From contig NZ_DAMACX010000014.1 in NCBI RefSeq assembly GCF_031998825.1, positions 20,494-84,493 of the forward strand: 64,000 nt of DNA. Direction: 5' to 3'. This DNA is from Pseudescherichia sp031998825 (GTDB lineage: Bacteria; Pseudomonadota; Gammaproteobacteria; Enterobacterales; Enterobacteriaceae). This document shows positions 42,030-51,564 of the stretch, one piece after another (position 1 is the stretch's first letter; every line of letters starts with the position of its first letter). Position numbers and translations under genes: made by a program. The notes below the pieces were generated by a model. The model made no database searches and was not told the DNA's origin. It saw only the letters and a program-made list of their open reading frames with translations.

Positions 42030-44216
42030 ATGTCCAGTCTTGTCGATAGAGACGTGATTAACGCGCTAATAGCAGGCCATTTTGCGGATCCCTTTTCCGT
42101 ACTCGGTATGCATCGCACCAATGCCGGACTGGAAGTTCGCGCGTTGCTACCTGACGCCACCGAAGTGTGGGTTATCGAAACGAAAACCGGACGTAAACTG
42201 GCCAGGCTAGAGTGCCTTGATTCACGCGGCTTTTTTGCCGGTATCATTCAACGCCGTAAAAATCATTTCCGCTATCAGCTTGCCGTTAACTGGCACGATC
42301 ACTCCAACCTATTGGACGATCCTTACCGCTTCGGCCCTCTGCTCCAGGATTTAGATGCCTGGCTACTGTCAGAAGGTACGCATCTGCGGCCCTATGAAAC
42401 CCTTGGCGCGCATGCCGATACAATGGATGGCGTCACCGGTACCAAATTCTCCGTCTGGGCGCCGAACGCCCGACGTGTCTCGGTGGTAGGCGAATTTAAT
42501 TACTGGGATGGCCGTCGCCATCCGATGCGCCTGCGCAAAGAGTCCGGCATCTGGGAGCTGTTTATCCCTGGCGCGCAGCACGGGCAGATCTATAAATTCG
42601 AAATGATCGATGCCCACGGCAACCTGCGCATTAAGGCCGATCCCTATGCCTTCGAGGCGCAGATGCGCCCGGAGACCGCCTCAATGATCTGCGGCCTGCC
42701 GGAGAAGGTTGAGCAGACGGAAGAGCGCCGACGGGCCAACGAGTTTGACCAGCCCATCTCCATCTATGAGGTGCATCTCGGCTCCTGGCGTCGCCATACC
42801 GACAATCACTTCTGGCTTAGCTACCGCGATCTGGCAGAGCAGCTGGTTCCCTATGCCAAATGGATGGGCTTTACCCACTTAGAGCTGATGCCGATCAACG
42901 AGCATCCGTTTGACGGCAGCTGGGGCTATCAGCCGACGGGCCTCTATGCGCCAACCCGCCGCTTCGGCACGCGGGATGATTTCCGCTACTTCATTAAGGC
43001 AGCCCATGCGGCAGGCCTGAACGTGATCCTCGACTGGGTACCGGGCCACTTCCCGAGCGATGAGTTCGGCCTCGCCGAGTTCGACGGAACCGATCTCTAT
43101 GAACATAGCGATCCGCGCGAGGGCTACCATCAGGACTGGAACACGCTAATCTACAACTACGGTCGCCGTGAGGTCAGCAACTACCTGGTGGGCAACGCCC
43201 TCTACTGGGTAGAACGCTTCGGTATTGACGCCCTGCGCGTCGATGCGGTGGCTTCCATGATCTACCGTGACTACAGCCGCAAAGAGGGGGAGTGGATCCC
43301 TAACGAGTTTGGCGGTCGCGAGAACCTTGAAGCCATCGAATTCCTGCGCAGCACCAACCGCAAGCTCGGGGAGCAGGTTCCCGGCGCGGTAAGCATGGCG
43401 GAGGAGTCTACCGATTTCCCAGGCGTATCGCGGCCACCGGCTAACGGCGGGCTGGGCTTCTGGTACAAGTGGAACCTGGGCTGGATGCATGACACCCTCG
43501 ACTACTTCAAGCTCGACCCTATCTACCGTCAGTATCATCATAATCAGATGACGTTCGGGATGCTCTACAACTACACCGAGAACTTCATTCTGCCGCTGTC
43601 GCACGATGAAGTGGTGCACGGTAAAAAATCCATTCTTGACCGGATGCCGGGTGACGCATGGCAGAAGTTTGCCAACCTGCGCGCTTACTACGGCTGGATG
43701 TGGGCTTTCCCGGGTAAAAAACTGCTCTTTATGGGCAACGAGTTTGCCCAGGGGCGCGAGTGGAACCATGACAGCAGCCTTGACTGGCATCTGCTGGAGG
43801 GCGGTGATAACTGGCACCACGGCGTTCAGCGGCTGGTACGCGATCTCAACACGACCTACCGTCACCACAAGGCGCTGCACGAGCTGGATTTTGATCGTTA
43901 CGGTTTCGAATGGCTGGTGGCCGATGACAACGCGCGTTCGGTGTTTATCTTCGTGCGCCGGGATAAAGCAGGTAATGAAATTATCGTTGCCAGCAACTTT
44001 ACGCCGGAGCCGCGCCATGAATACCGCTTTGGCGTCAACCAGCCGGGCCGCTGGCGTGAGGCACTGAATACCGATTCGGTACACTATCACGGCAGCAATA
44101 TGGGAAATTACGGTACCGTGCACAGCGATGAGATCCCAAGCCACGGTCGCGATAACTCGCTCTCCCTGACGCTGCCGCCGCTCTCTACCATCTGGCTGGT
44201 CAGGGAGGGTGAATGA
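42030..44216 (+). CDS. glgB: 1,4-alpha-glucan branching enzyme GlgB
   Basis: A 728-residue GH13 enzyme that creates alpha-1,6 branches in glycogen. An N-terminal CBM48 module precedes the TIM barrel. Catalytic residues are the Asp in DALRVDAVASMIY and the Glu in MAEESTDFPG (E. coli Asp405 and Glu458), plus LSHDEVVHG. The start at 42030 (MSSLVDRDVINALI) matches the E. coli N-terminus; the frame extends 30 bases upstream. First gene of glgBXCAP, overlapping glgX by four bases. Confidence 0.97.
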   Translation: MSSLVDRDVINALIAGHFADPFSVLGMHRTNAGLEVRALLPDATEVWVIETKTGRKLARLECLDSRGFFAGIIQRRKNHFRYQLAVNWHDHSNLLDDPYRFGPLLQDLDAWLLSEGTHLRPYETLGAHADTMDGVTGTKFSVWAPNARRVSVVGEFNYWDGRRHPMRLRKESGIWELFIPGAQHGQIYKFEMIDAHGNLRIKADPYAFEAQMRPETASMICGLPEKVEQTEERRRANEFDQPISIYEVHLGSWRRHTDNHFWLSYRDLAEQLVPYAKWMGFTHLELMPINEHPFDGSWGYQPTGLYAPTRRFGTRDDFRYFIKAAHAAGLNVILDWVPGHFPSDEFGLAEFDGTDLYEHSDPREGYHQDWNTLIYNYGRREVSNYLVGNALYWVERFGIDALRVDAVASMIYRDYSRKEGEWIPNEFGGRENLEAIEFLRSTNRKLGEQVPGAVSMAEESTDFPGVSRPPANGGLGFWYKWNLGWMHDTLDYFKLDPIYRQYHHNQMTFGMLYNYTENFILPLSHDEVVHGKKSILDRMPGDAWQKFANLRAYYGWMWAFPGKKLLFMGNEFAQGREWNHDSSLDWHLLEGGDNWHHGVQRLVRDLNTTYRHHKALHELDFDRYGFEWLVADDNARSVFIFVRRDKAGNEIIVASNFTPEPRHEYRFGVNQPGRWREALNTDSVHYHGSNMGNYGTVHSDEIPSHGRDNSLSLTLPPLSTIWLVREGE

Positions 44217-46189
44217 CGAAGCTGGCGGCAGGCAAGCCTGCGCCACTTGGCGCGCATTACGAAGGCAACGGCGTGAACTTCACGCTCTTCTCGGCAAACG
44301 CAGAGCGGGTTGAGCTCTGCATCTTTGACGATGAGGAGAATGAGCAGCGCTACGATCTGCCTGCCCGCAGCGGCGACGTCTGGCACGGTTTTCTGGAGAA
44401 GGCGCGGCCCGGTTTGCGCTATGGCTACCGGGTGCATGGCCCGTGGGATCCAGCCACGGGCCACCGCTTTAACCCGGCAAAGGTGCTGATCGATCCCTGT
44501 GCTCGCCGCGTTGACGGCGACGCCATCGATCACGATCTCTTTCACAGCGGCTTCGACATTGCCGATCCGCATAACAACGCGGCCATTGCGTTGAAGAGCG
44601 TGGTGGTCAACGAAGCCTTTGACTGGGAAGACGACGCGCCGCCGCGTATCCCCTGGGGCAACACGGTGATCTACGAGGCCCATGTTAAAGGGTTAACGTA
44701 TCTGCACCCCCGGATCCCAGAAAAGATCCGCGGCACCTATAAGGCACTCGGCCATCCGGTGATGATCGCCTACTTTAAACGCCTCGGGATCACCGCCCTG
44801 GAGCTGCTGCCGGTGGCGCACTTCGCCAGCGAGCCGCGCCTGCAGCGGCTGGGCTTAAGCAACTACTGGGGCTACAACCCGCTGGCGATGTTTGCCCTCG
44901 ATCCGCGCTACGCCAGCGATCCTGACCGTGCCCAGCAGGAGTTCTGCGAGGCGGTCAAAGCGCTGCACGCTGCCGGTATTGAGGTGATCCTCGATATCGT
45001 ATTGAACCACAGCGCCGAGGTCGATATTGAAGGCCCCACCTTCTCCCTGCGCGGAATCGATAACCGTAGCTATTATTGGATCAGGGAGAACGGCGAGTAC
45101 GCAAACTGGACCGGCTGCGGTAACACCCTGAATCTGAGCCACCCCGGCGTAGTGGAGTATGCCCACCAGTGTCTACGACATTGGGTAGATACCTACCATA
45201 TCGACGGTTTCCGCTTCGATTTAGCGTCGGTAATGGGGCGCACGCCGCATTTTGATCCCTGCTCGCCGCTGTTTGAGGCGATAAAAAACGATCCTGTGCT
45301 GTCGGCGGTCAAGCTGATTGCCGAGCCATGGGATGTGGGTGAAGGCGGCTACCAGGTCGGCAATTTTCCACCGCTGTTTGCCGAGTGGAACGATCAGTTT
45401 CGCGATGCCTCGCGCCGTTTCTGGCTGGCGAAAGATATCTCTCTGGGCCGGTTTGCCACGCGCTTTGCCGGCTCTGGTGACGTGTTCAGGCGCAGCGGAC
45501 GTCTTCCCGCCGCGTCGGTCAACCTGGTGACGGCGCACGACGGCTTTACGTTGCGCGACTGCGTCTGTTTTAACCATAAACACAACGAGGCCAACGGTGA
45601 GGAGAATCGCGATGGTAGTAACAATAACCACAGCAATAATCATGGTATAGAGGGATTAGGCGGGTCGTTGTATGTGATTGAACGGCGGCGAGACAGTGTC
45701 CATGCCCTACTGGTCACGCTGCTGCTGTCACAAGGTACGCCAATGCTGCTGGCAGGTGATGAACAGGGTCACAGCCAGCATGGTAACAATAATGCCTACT
45801 GCCAGGACAACGCGCTGACCTGGCTTGATTGGGAACAGGCAAACGACGGGCTGACCACCTTTGTGGCCACGTTAGTTCATCTTCGCCAGCAGGTACCGGC
45901 ATTAACCAATAATACCTGGTGGGAAGAGGGTGACGGCAACGTCAGTTGGCTGAATAAGGATGCTCAGCCTTTAAGCGTGCGGGAGTGGGAGCATGGGGTA
46001 GGTCGTTTGCAAATCCTGCTTTCAGACTATCTTCTGATTACGCTGAACAATACGGATAAGGTTACAGAAATTGTTTTACCCGACGGGGAATGGCGCGCCG
46101 TTCCTCCATTCGCCGGTGAGGATAATCCGGTGGTAGTGGCTGTCTGGCATGGGCCCGCGCATGGAGTATGCGTTTTTCGAAGGTCATAA
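44213..46189 (+). CDS. glgX: Glycogen debranching enzyme GlgX
   Basis: A 658-residue GH13 isoamylase-type enzyme that removes the four-glucose stubs left by GlgP. CBM48 at the N-terminus, then the barrel with nucleophile Asp in DGFRFDLASVMGR and acid/base Glu in KLIAEPWDVG. A long Asn-rich EENRDGSNNNHSNNHG loop follows, as in E. coli. Start overlaps glgB (ATGA). Confidence 0.97.
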   Translation: MTKLAAGKPAPLGAHYEGNGVNFTLFSANAERVELCIFDDEENEQRYDLPARSGDVWHGFLEKARPGLRYGYRVHGPWDPATGHRFNPAKVLIDPCARRVDGDAIDHDLFHSGFDIADPHNNAAIALKSVVVNEAFDWEDDAPPRIPWGNTVIYEAHVKGLTYLHPRIPEKIRGTYKALGHPVMIAYFKRLGITALELLPVAHFASEPRLQRLGLSNYWGYNPLAMFALDPRYASDPDRAQQEFCEAVKALHAAGIEVILDIVLNHSAEVDIEGPTFSLRGIDNRSYYWIRENGEYANWTGCGNTLNLSHPGVVEYAHQCLRHWVDTYHIDGFRFDLASVMGRTPHFDPCSPLFEAIKNDPVLSAVKLIAEPWDVGEGGYQVGNFPPLFAEWNDQFRDASRRFWLAKDISLGRFATRFAGSGDVFRRSGRLPAASVNLVTAHDGFTLRDCVCFNHKHNEANGEENRDGSNNNHSNNHGIEGLGGSLYVIERRRDSVHALLVTLLLSQGTPMLLAGDEQGHSQHGNNNAYCQDNALTWLDWEQANDGLTTFVATLVHLRQQVPALTNNTWWEEGDGNVSWLNKDAQPLSVREWEHGVGRLQILLSDYLLITLNNTDKVTEIVLPDGEWRAVPPFAGEDNPVVVAVWHGPAHGVCVFRRS

Positions 46190-46203
46190 AAAAGGAGTTC
46201 ATC

Positions 46204-47487
46204 ATGGTTAGATTAGATAACAACGATCCGCTAATGTTAGCGCGCCAGCTCCCATTAAAATCTGTAGCCCTGATCCTGGCGGGCGGGCGCGGCACGCGTC
46301 TTAAAGACTTGACCACCACGCGTGCCAAGCCTGCGGTACACTTTGGCGGCAAGTTCCGTATTATCGATTTTGCTCTCTCCAACTGCATTAACTCCGGCAT
46401 CCGTCGTATCGGGGTGATCACCCAGTACCAGTCGCATACGCTGGTGCAGCATATCCAGCGCGGCTGGTCCTTCTTTAGCGAAGAGATGAACGAGTTTGTC
46501 GATCTTCTCCCCGCTCAGCAGCGCGTGCACGGTGAAAACTGGTATCGCGGTACGGCGGATGCGGTCACCCAGAACCTCGACATTATTCGTCGCTATAAGG
46601 CGGAGTACGTGGTGATCCTCGCGGGCGATCACATCTACAAGCAGGACTACTCGCGCATGCTGATCGACCACGTCGAGAAGGGCGCGCGTTGCACCGTGGC
46701 CTGTCTGCCGGTTCCGGTGGCGGAAGCGACGGCGTTTGGCGTCATGGCGGTCGATGAAAACGAAAAAGTAATCGATTTCGTTGAGAAGCCCCCTAAGCCG
46801 CCATCAATGCCTAACGATCCAACCCGGGCGCTGGCCAGTATGGGGATCTATATCTTTGACGCCGATTATCTCTATGAGCTGCTGGAGGAGGACGATCAGG
46901 ATCCCGCCTCCAGTCACGATTTCGGCAAAGATATTATTCCCAAGATCACCCGCTCCGGCATGGCCTTTGCGCACCCGTTCCCGCTCTCCAGCGTGCAGTC
47001 GGATCCGGACGCAGAGCCCTACTGGCGCGACGTGGGAACCCTGGAGGCCTACTGGAAGGCTAACCTCGATCTCGCCTCCGTGACCCCCGAGCTGGATATG
47101 TACGATCAAAATTGGCCTATCCGAACCCACATGGAATCGCTACCGCCTGCTAAATTTGTACAGGATAGATCGGGTAGTCACGGCATGACGCTCAATTCGC
47201 TGGTATCAGGGGGCTGCATTATCTCCGGTTCGGTAGTGGTGCAGTCGGTGCTGTTCCCGCGCGTGCGCGTTAACTCATTCTGTAATATCGACTCGTCGGT
47301 TCTGTTACCGGACGTCTGGGTAGGCCGCTCTTGCCGCCTGCGCCGCTGCGTCATTGACCGCGCCTGCGAGATACCTGAAGGCATGGTCATCGGTGAAAAC
47401 GCAGAGGAGGACGCCCGCCGGTTCTACCGTTCAGAAGAAGGCATTGTGCTGGTCACGCGTGAGATGTTAAGCAAATTAAAAGAGTGA
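46204..47487 (+). CDS. glgC: Glucose-1-phosphate adenylyltransferase GlgC
   Basis: A 427-residue ADP-glucose pyrophosphorylase, the committed step of glycogen synthesis, activated by fructose-1,6-bisphosphate and inhibited by AMP. Motifs: ALILAGGRGTRLKDLT with the allosteric lysine region RAKPAVHFGGKFRIIDFALSN, and a C-terminal left-handed beta-helix. The start at 46204 (MVRLDNNDPLML) with AAAAAGGAG upstream matches the E. coli N-terminus; the frame also opens upstream inside glgX. Confidence 0.97.
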   Translation: MVRLDNNDPLMLARQLPLKSVALILAGGRGTRLKDLTTTRAKPAVHFGGKFRIIDFALSNCINSGIRRIGVITQYQSHTLVQHIQRGWSFFSEEMNEFVDLLPAQQRVHGENWYRGTADAVTQNLDIIRRYKAEYVVILAGDHIYKQDYSRMLIDHVEKGARCTVACLPVPVAEATAFGVMAVDENEKVIDFVEKPPKPPSMPNDPTRALASMGIYIFDADYLYELLEEDDQDPASSHDFGKDIIPKITRSGMAFAHPFPLSSVQSDPDAEPYWRDVGTLEAYWKANLDLASVTPELDMYDQNWPIRTHMESLPPAKFVQDRSGSHGMTLNSLVSGGCIISGSVVVQSVLFPRVRVNSFCNIDSSVLLPDVWVGRSCRLRRCVIDRACEIPEGMVIGENAEEDARRFYRSEEGIVLVTREMLSKLKE

Positions 47488-47534
47488 CGGCATCAAATCA
47501 TAACCTTGCGCGGAAGGGGTCCGCGCGCTGGTTT

Positions 47535-47566
47535 ACCGCTACCGCTCGCATACGGTAGCGGTTTTT
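47535..47566 (+). terminator. Terminator-like hairpin between glgC and glgA
   Basis: Exact 10-base arms ACCGCTACCG and CGGTAGCGGT with an eight-base loop, followed by TTTTT, in the 92-base gap between two genes of the glg operon. It may cause partial termination or mRNA stabilisation upstream of glgA. Confidence 0.75.
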
Positions 47567-47579
47567 AACAGGAGCGAGA

Positions 47580-49013
47580 ATGCAGGTTTTACATGTATGT
47601 TCTGAGATGTTCCCGTTGCTCAAGACCGGTGGTCTGGCAGATGTACTTGGTGCACTCCCTGCGGCGCAAATAGCCGGTGGTGTTGATACTCGCGTACTGC
47701 TGCCGGCATTTCCTGATATTCGGCGCGGCATTACCGATGCGAAAGTGGTGTCCCGACGTGAAACCTTTGCCGGACACATCACGCTGCTCTACGGCCACTA
47801 TAACGGCGTTGGCATCTATCTGATTGATGCCCCACACCTCTATGACCGACCCGGCAGTCCGTATCACGACACTAACCTTTTTGCCTATACCGATAACGTA
47901 CTGCGCTTTGCCCTGCTCGGTTGGGTAGGCAGCGAGATGGCCTGCGGTCTGGATCCGTTCTGGCGTCCGGATATTGTCCATGCCCACGACTGGCATGCTG
48001 GCCTGGCACCTGCTTACCTTGCCGCACGTGGCCATCCGGCGAAATCGGTATTTACCGTGCATAATTTAGCCTACCAGGGTATGTTTTATGCTCAACATAT
48101 GGCTGAAATAGAACTGCCATGGTCATTCTTTAATATTAATGGCGTAGAGTTCAACGGTCAGATCTCGTTCCTGAAGGCGGGACTCTACTTTGCCGACCAC
48201 ATTACGGCGGTTAGCCCGACCTATGCGCGGGAGATCACCGAGCCGCAGTTTGCGTACGGTATGGAGGGGCTGCTGCGGCAGCGTCATGCGGAGGGTCGCC
48301 TCTCAGGGATCCTCAACGGCGTTGATGAGCAGATCTGGGATCCGGAAACCGACCTGCTGCTGGCGTCGCGCTTTACCCGTGATTCGCTGGAAGATAAGGC
48401 GGAGAACAAGCGTCAGCTGCAAATTGCCATGGGGCTGAAGGTGGACGAGAAGGTTCCGCTCTTCGCCGTGGTCAGCCGCCTGACCAGCCAGAAAGGGCTG
48501 GATCTGGTGCTGGAGGCACTGCCGGGCCTGCTGGAGCAGGGCGGACAGCTGGCCCTGCTGGGCGCGGGCGATCCGGTGCTGCAGGAGGGCTTCCTGGCTG
48601 CCGCTGCCGAACATCCGGGGCAGGTGGGGGTTCAGATTGGCTATCATGAAGCCTTCTCGCACCGCATTATGGGCGGCGCGGATGTGATTCTGGTGCCGAG
48701 CCGTTTTGAGCCGTGCGGCCTGACCCAGCTCTACGGTCTGAAGTACGGCACGCTGCCGCTGGTGCGGCGTACCGGTGGGCTGGCAGACACCGTATCCGAC
48801 AGCTCACTGGAGAACCTGGCGGACGGTATCGCCAGCGGATTTGTCTTTGAAGACAGCAATGCCTGGTCGCTGCTCAGGGCGATAAGGCGTGCTTTTGTGC
48901 TGTGGTCCCGGCCTTCGCTGTGGCGCTTTGTTCAGCGTCAGGCGATGAATATGGATTTTAGCTGGCAGGTTGCCGCTCAGTCCTACCGGGATCTCTATTA
49001 TCGGTTGAAGTAG
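47580..49013 (+). CDS. glgA: Glycogen synthase GlgA
   Basis: A 477-residue GT5 glycosyltransferase that extends alpha-1,4-glucan from ADP-glucose. ADP-glucose-binding KTGGLADV with Lys15; HDWHAGLAP and the C-terminal PSRFEPCGLTQLYGLKYG with the conserved Glu are present. Length matches E. coli. Ribosome binding site AGGAG is seven bases upstream of the ATG. Confidence 0.97.
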   Translation: MQVLHVCSEMFPLLKTGGLADVLGALPAAQIAGGVDTRVLLPAFPDIRRGITDAKVVSRRETFAGHITLLYGHYNGVGIYLIDAPHLYDRPGSPYHDTNLFAYTDNVLRFALLGWVGSEMACGLDPFWRPDIVHAHDWHAGLAPAYLAARGHPAKSVFTVHNLAYQGMFYAQHMAEIELPWSFFNINGVEFNGQISFLKAGLYFADHITAVSPTYAREITEPQFAYGMEGLLRQRHAEGRLSGILNGVDEQIWDPETDLLLASRFTRDSLEDKAENKRQLQIAMGLKVDEKVPLFAVVSRLTSQKGLDLVLEALPGLLEQGGQLALLGAGDPVLQEGFLAAAAEHPGQVGVQIGYHEAFSHRIMGGADVILVPSRFEPCGLTQLYGLKYGTLPLVRRTGGLADTVSDSSLENLADGIASGFVFEDSNAWSLLRAIRRAFVLWSRPSLWRFVQRQAMNMDFSWQVAAQSYRDLYYRLK

Positions 49014-49032
49014 AGCACCAGGAATCACGTTT

Positions 49033-51480
49033 ATGAATGCACCCTTTACCTATACCTCACCAACACTCAGCGTCGAGGCGTTAAAGCACTCTATTGCCTA
49101 TAAGCTGATGTTTACCATTGGTAAAGATCCGGCTATCGCCAACAAACATGAGTGGCTGAACGCCACGCTGTTTGCCGTACGTGACCGCCTGGTTGAGCGC
49201 TGGCTGCGCTCAAACCGTGCGCAGCTCTCTCAGGAGACGCGCCAGGTCTACTACCTGTCGATGGAGTTTCTGATTGGTCGCACCCTTTCCAATGCGATGC
49301 TTGCGCTGGGCATCTATGGCGATGTTAAAAACGCGCTGGAGGAGATGGGGCTGGATCTCGAAGAGCTGATCGACGAAGAGAACGACCCGGGCCTCGGCAA
49401 CGGCGGTCTGGGCCGCCTTGCCGCCTGCTTCCTCGACTCGTTGGCTACCCTTGGCCTGCCGGGGCGCGGATACGGCATCCGCTACGACTACGGTATGTTC
49501 AAACAGAACATCGTGGATGGCCGGCAGAAAGAGTCCCCGGACTACTGGCTGGAGTACGGCAACCCGTGGGAGTTTAAGCGCCACAACACCCGCTACAAAG
49601 TGCGATTTGGTGGCCGTATTCAGCAGGAGGGGAAAAAGACCCGCTGGCTGGAGACCGAAGAGATCCTTGCGGTCGCCTACGATCAAATCATCCCTGGCTT
49701 TGATACCGACGCCACCAATACGCTGCGGCTGTGGAATGCCCAGGCCAGTAGCGCGATTAATCTCGGTAAATTCAATCAGGGCGACTATTTTGCGGCGGTG
49801 GAAGATAAAAACCACTCGGAAAACGTCTCCCGGGTGCTCTACCCGGATGACTCCACCTACTCTGGTCGTGAGCTACGCCTGCGCCAGGAGTATTTCCTTG
49901 TCTCCGCCACGGTGCAGGATATCCTTAACCGCCACTTCCTGCTGCATAAGACTTACGCCAACCTCGCTGATAAGGTCGCGATTCACCTCAATGATACCCA
50001 CCCGGTACTGGGGATCCCTGAGCTGATGCGCCTGCTGATCGATGAGCACAAGTTCTCCTGGGATGACGCCTTTGAGGCGACCTGCCAGATCTTCTCCTAT
50101 ACCAACCATACGCTGATGAGCGAGGCGCTGGAGACCTGGCCGGTAGACATGCTGGGTAAAATCCTGCCGCGCCATCTGCAAATTATCTTTGAGATCAACG
50201 ACTACTTCCTGAAGACCGTTCAGGAGCAGTATCCGAACGACACCGGGCTGCTTAGCCGCGTCTCGATCATTGACGAGTCCAACGGCCGCCGGGTGCGCAT
50301 GGCCTGGCTGGCGGTAGTGGCCAGCCACAAGGTCAACGGCGTCTCCGAGCTGCACTCCAACCTGATGGTGCAGTCGCTGTTTGCGGATTTTGCGCGGGTG
50401 TTCCCGACGCGCTTTACCAACGTGACCAACGGCGTGACGCCGAGACGCTGGCTGGCGCTGGCGAACCCGTCGCTGTCGGATGTGCTCGACGAGCATATCG
50501 GGCGCACCTGGCGAACCGATCTCAGCCAGCTCGGCGAGCTGGAGCAGCACATCGATTTCCCGACGCTAAACCAGGCGGTGCGCCAGGCGAAGCTGGATAA
50601 TAAAAAGCGCCTTGCGCTCTACATCGGCCAGCAGCTTAACGTGGTAGTGAACCCGAAGGCGCTGTTCGATGTGCAGATCAAACGTATCCATGAGTACAAG
50701 CGCCAGCTGATGAACGTCCTGCACGTCATTGCCCGCTATAACCGAATCAAGGCCGATCCGGATGCGGACTGGGTACCGCGCGTGAATATCTTTGCCGGTA
50801 AGGCGGCCTCGGCCTACTACATGGCGAAGCATATTATTCACCTAATCAACGACGTGGCGAAGGTGATCAATAACGATCCGCAGATTGGCGACAAGCTGAA
50901 GGTGGTGTTCATTCCGAACTACAGCGTCAGCCTGGCGCAGCTGATCATTCCGGCAGCAGATCTCTCCGAGCAGATTTCGCTGGCGGGAACGGAGGCCTCC
51001 GGCACCAGCAACATGAAGTTTGCCCTCAATGGCGCGCTGACCATCGGCACGCTGGATGGTGCAAATGTTGAGATGCTGGAGCATGTGGGTGACGACAATA
51101 TCTTTATCTTTGGTAACACAGCGGAAGAGGTTGAGACGCTGCGTCGTCAGGGCTATAAGCCGCGCGACTACTATGATAAAGATGAAGAGCTGCACAGCGT
51201 CCTGACGCAGATTGCTACCGGCGTGTTTAACCGCGACGAGCCGGGCCGCTACCGCGATCTGGTGGACTCCCTGCTTAACTTCGGCGATCACTATCAGGTG
51301 TTGGCCGATTTCCGCAGCTACGTTGACTGTCAGGACAGGGTGGATGAGCTTTATCGCCAGCCGGAAGAGTGGACCATTAAAGCGATGCATAACATCGCCA
51401 ATATGGGCTACTTCTCCTCTGACAGGACGATCAAGGAGTACGCGGACAAAATCTGGAACATCAAGCCGATACGCCTGTAA
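49033..51480 (+). CDS. glgP: Glycogen phosphorylase GlgP
   Basis: An 815-residue GT35 enzyme that releases glucose-1-phosphate from glycogen ends. The PLP lysine lies in EASGTSNMKFALNGALTIGTLDGAN; the N-terminal YYLSMEFLIGRTLSN and GNGGLGRLAACFLDS motifs are conserved. It is 20 bases downstream of glgA, the last glg gene, and is followed by a BIME. It is paralogous to malP in this window. Confidence 0.97.
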   Translation: MNAPFTYTSPTLSVEALKHSIAYKLMFTIGKDPAIANKHEWLNATLFAVRDRLVERWLRSNRAQLSQETRQVYYLSMEFLIGRTLSNAMLALGIYGDVKNALEEMGLDLEELIDEENDPGLGNGGLGRLAACFLDSLATLGLPGRGYGIRYDYGMFKQNIVDGRQKESPDYWLEYGNPWEFKRHNTRYKVRFGGRIQQEGKKTRWLETEEILAVAYDQIIPGFDTDATNTLRLWNAQASSAINLGKFNQGDYFAAVEDKNHSENVSRVLYPDDSTYSGRELRLRQEYFLVSATVQDILNRHFLLHKTYANLADKVAIHLNDTHPVLGIPELMRLLIDEHKFSWDDAFEATCQIFSYTNHTLMSEALETWPVDMLGKILPRHLQIIFEINDYFLKTVQEQYPNDTGLLSRVSIIDESNGRRVRMAWLAVVASHKVNGVSELHSNLMVQSLFADFARVFPTRFTNVTNGVTPRRWLALANPSLSDVLDEHIGRTWRTDLSQLGELEQHIDFPTLNQAVRQAKLDNKKRLALYIGQQLNVVVNPKALFDVQIKRIHEYKRQLMNVLHVIARYNRIKADPDADWVPRVNIFAGKAASAYYMAKHIIHLINDVAKVINNDPQIGDKLKVVFIPNYSVSLAQLIIPAADLSEQISLAGTEASGTSNMKFALNGALTIGTLDGANVEMLEHVGDDNIFIFGNTAEEVETLRRQGYKPRDYYDKDEELHSVLTQIATGVFNRDEPGRYRDLVDSLLNFGDHYQVLADFRSYVDCQDRVDELYRQPEEWTIKAMHNIANMGYFSSDRTIKEYADKIWNIKPIRL

Positions 51481-51489
51481 AAACAAAAC

Positions 51490-51556
51490 GCCCGGTGGCG
51501 CTATGCTTACCGGGCCTACACGTAGGCCGGGCAAACGCAGTGCCGCCCGGCGTTTC
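51490..51556. repeat. BIME (two inverted REP units) between glgP and glpD
   Basis: Two inverted units (GCCCGGTGGCGC ... CCGGGC and GCCGGGC ... GCCCGGC) fill the gap between convergent genes. Confidence 0.85.
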
Positions 51557-51564
51557 AATATCAA

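Noticed and set aside
43146..44246. 366-codon open frame antisense to glgB
   Set aside because: Shadow of the conserved branching enzyme gene, with no start signal or motif.
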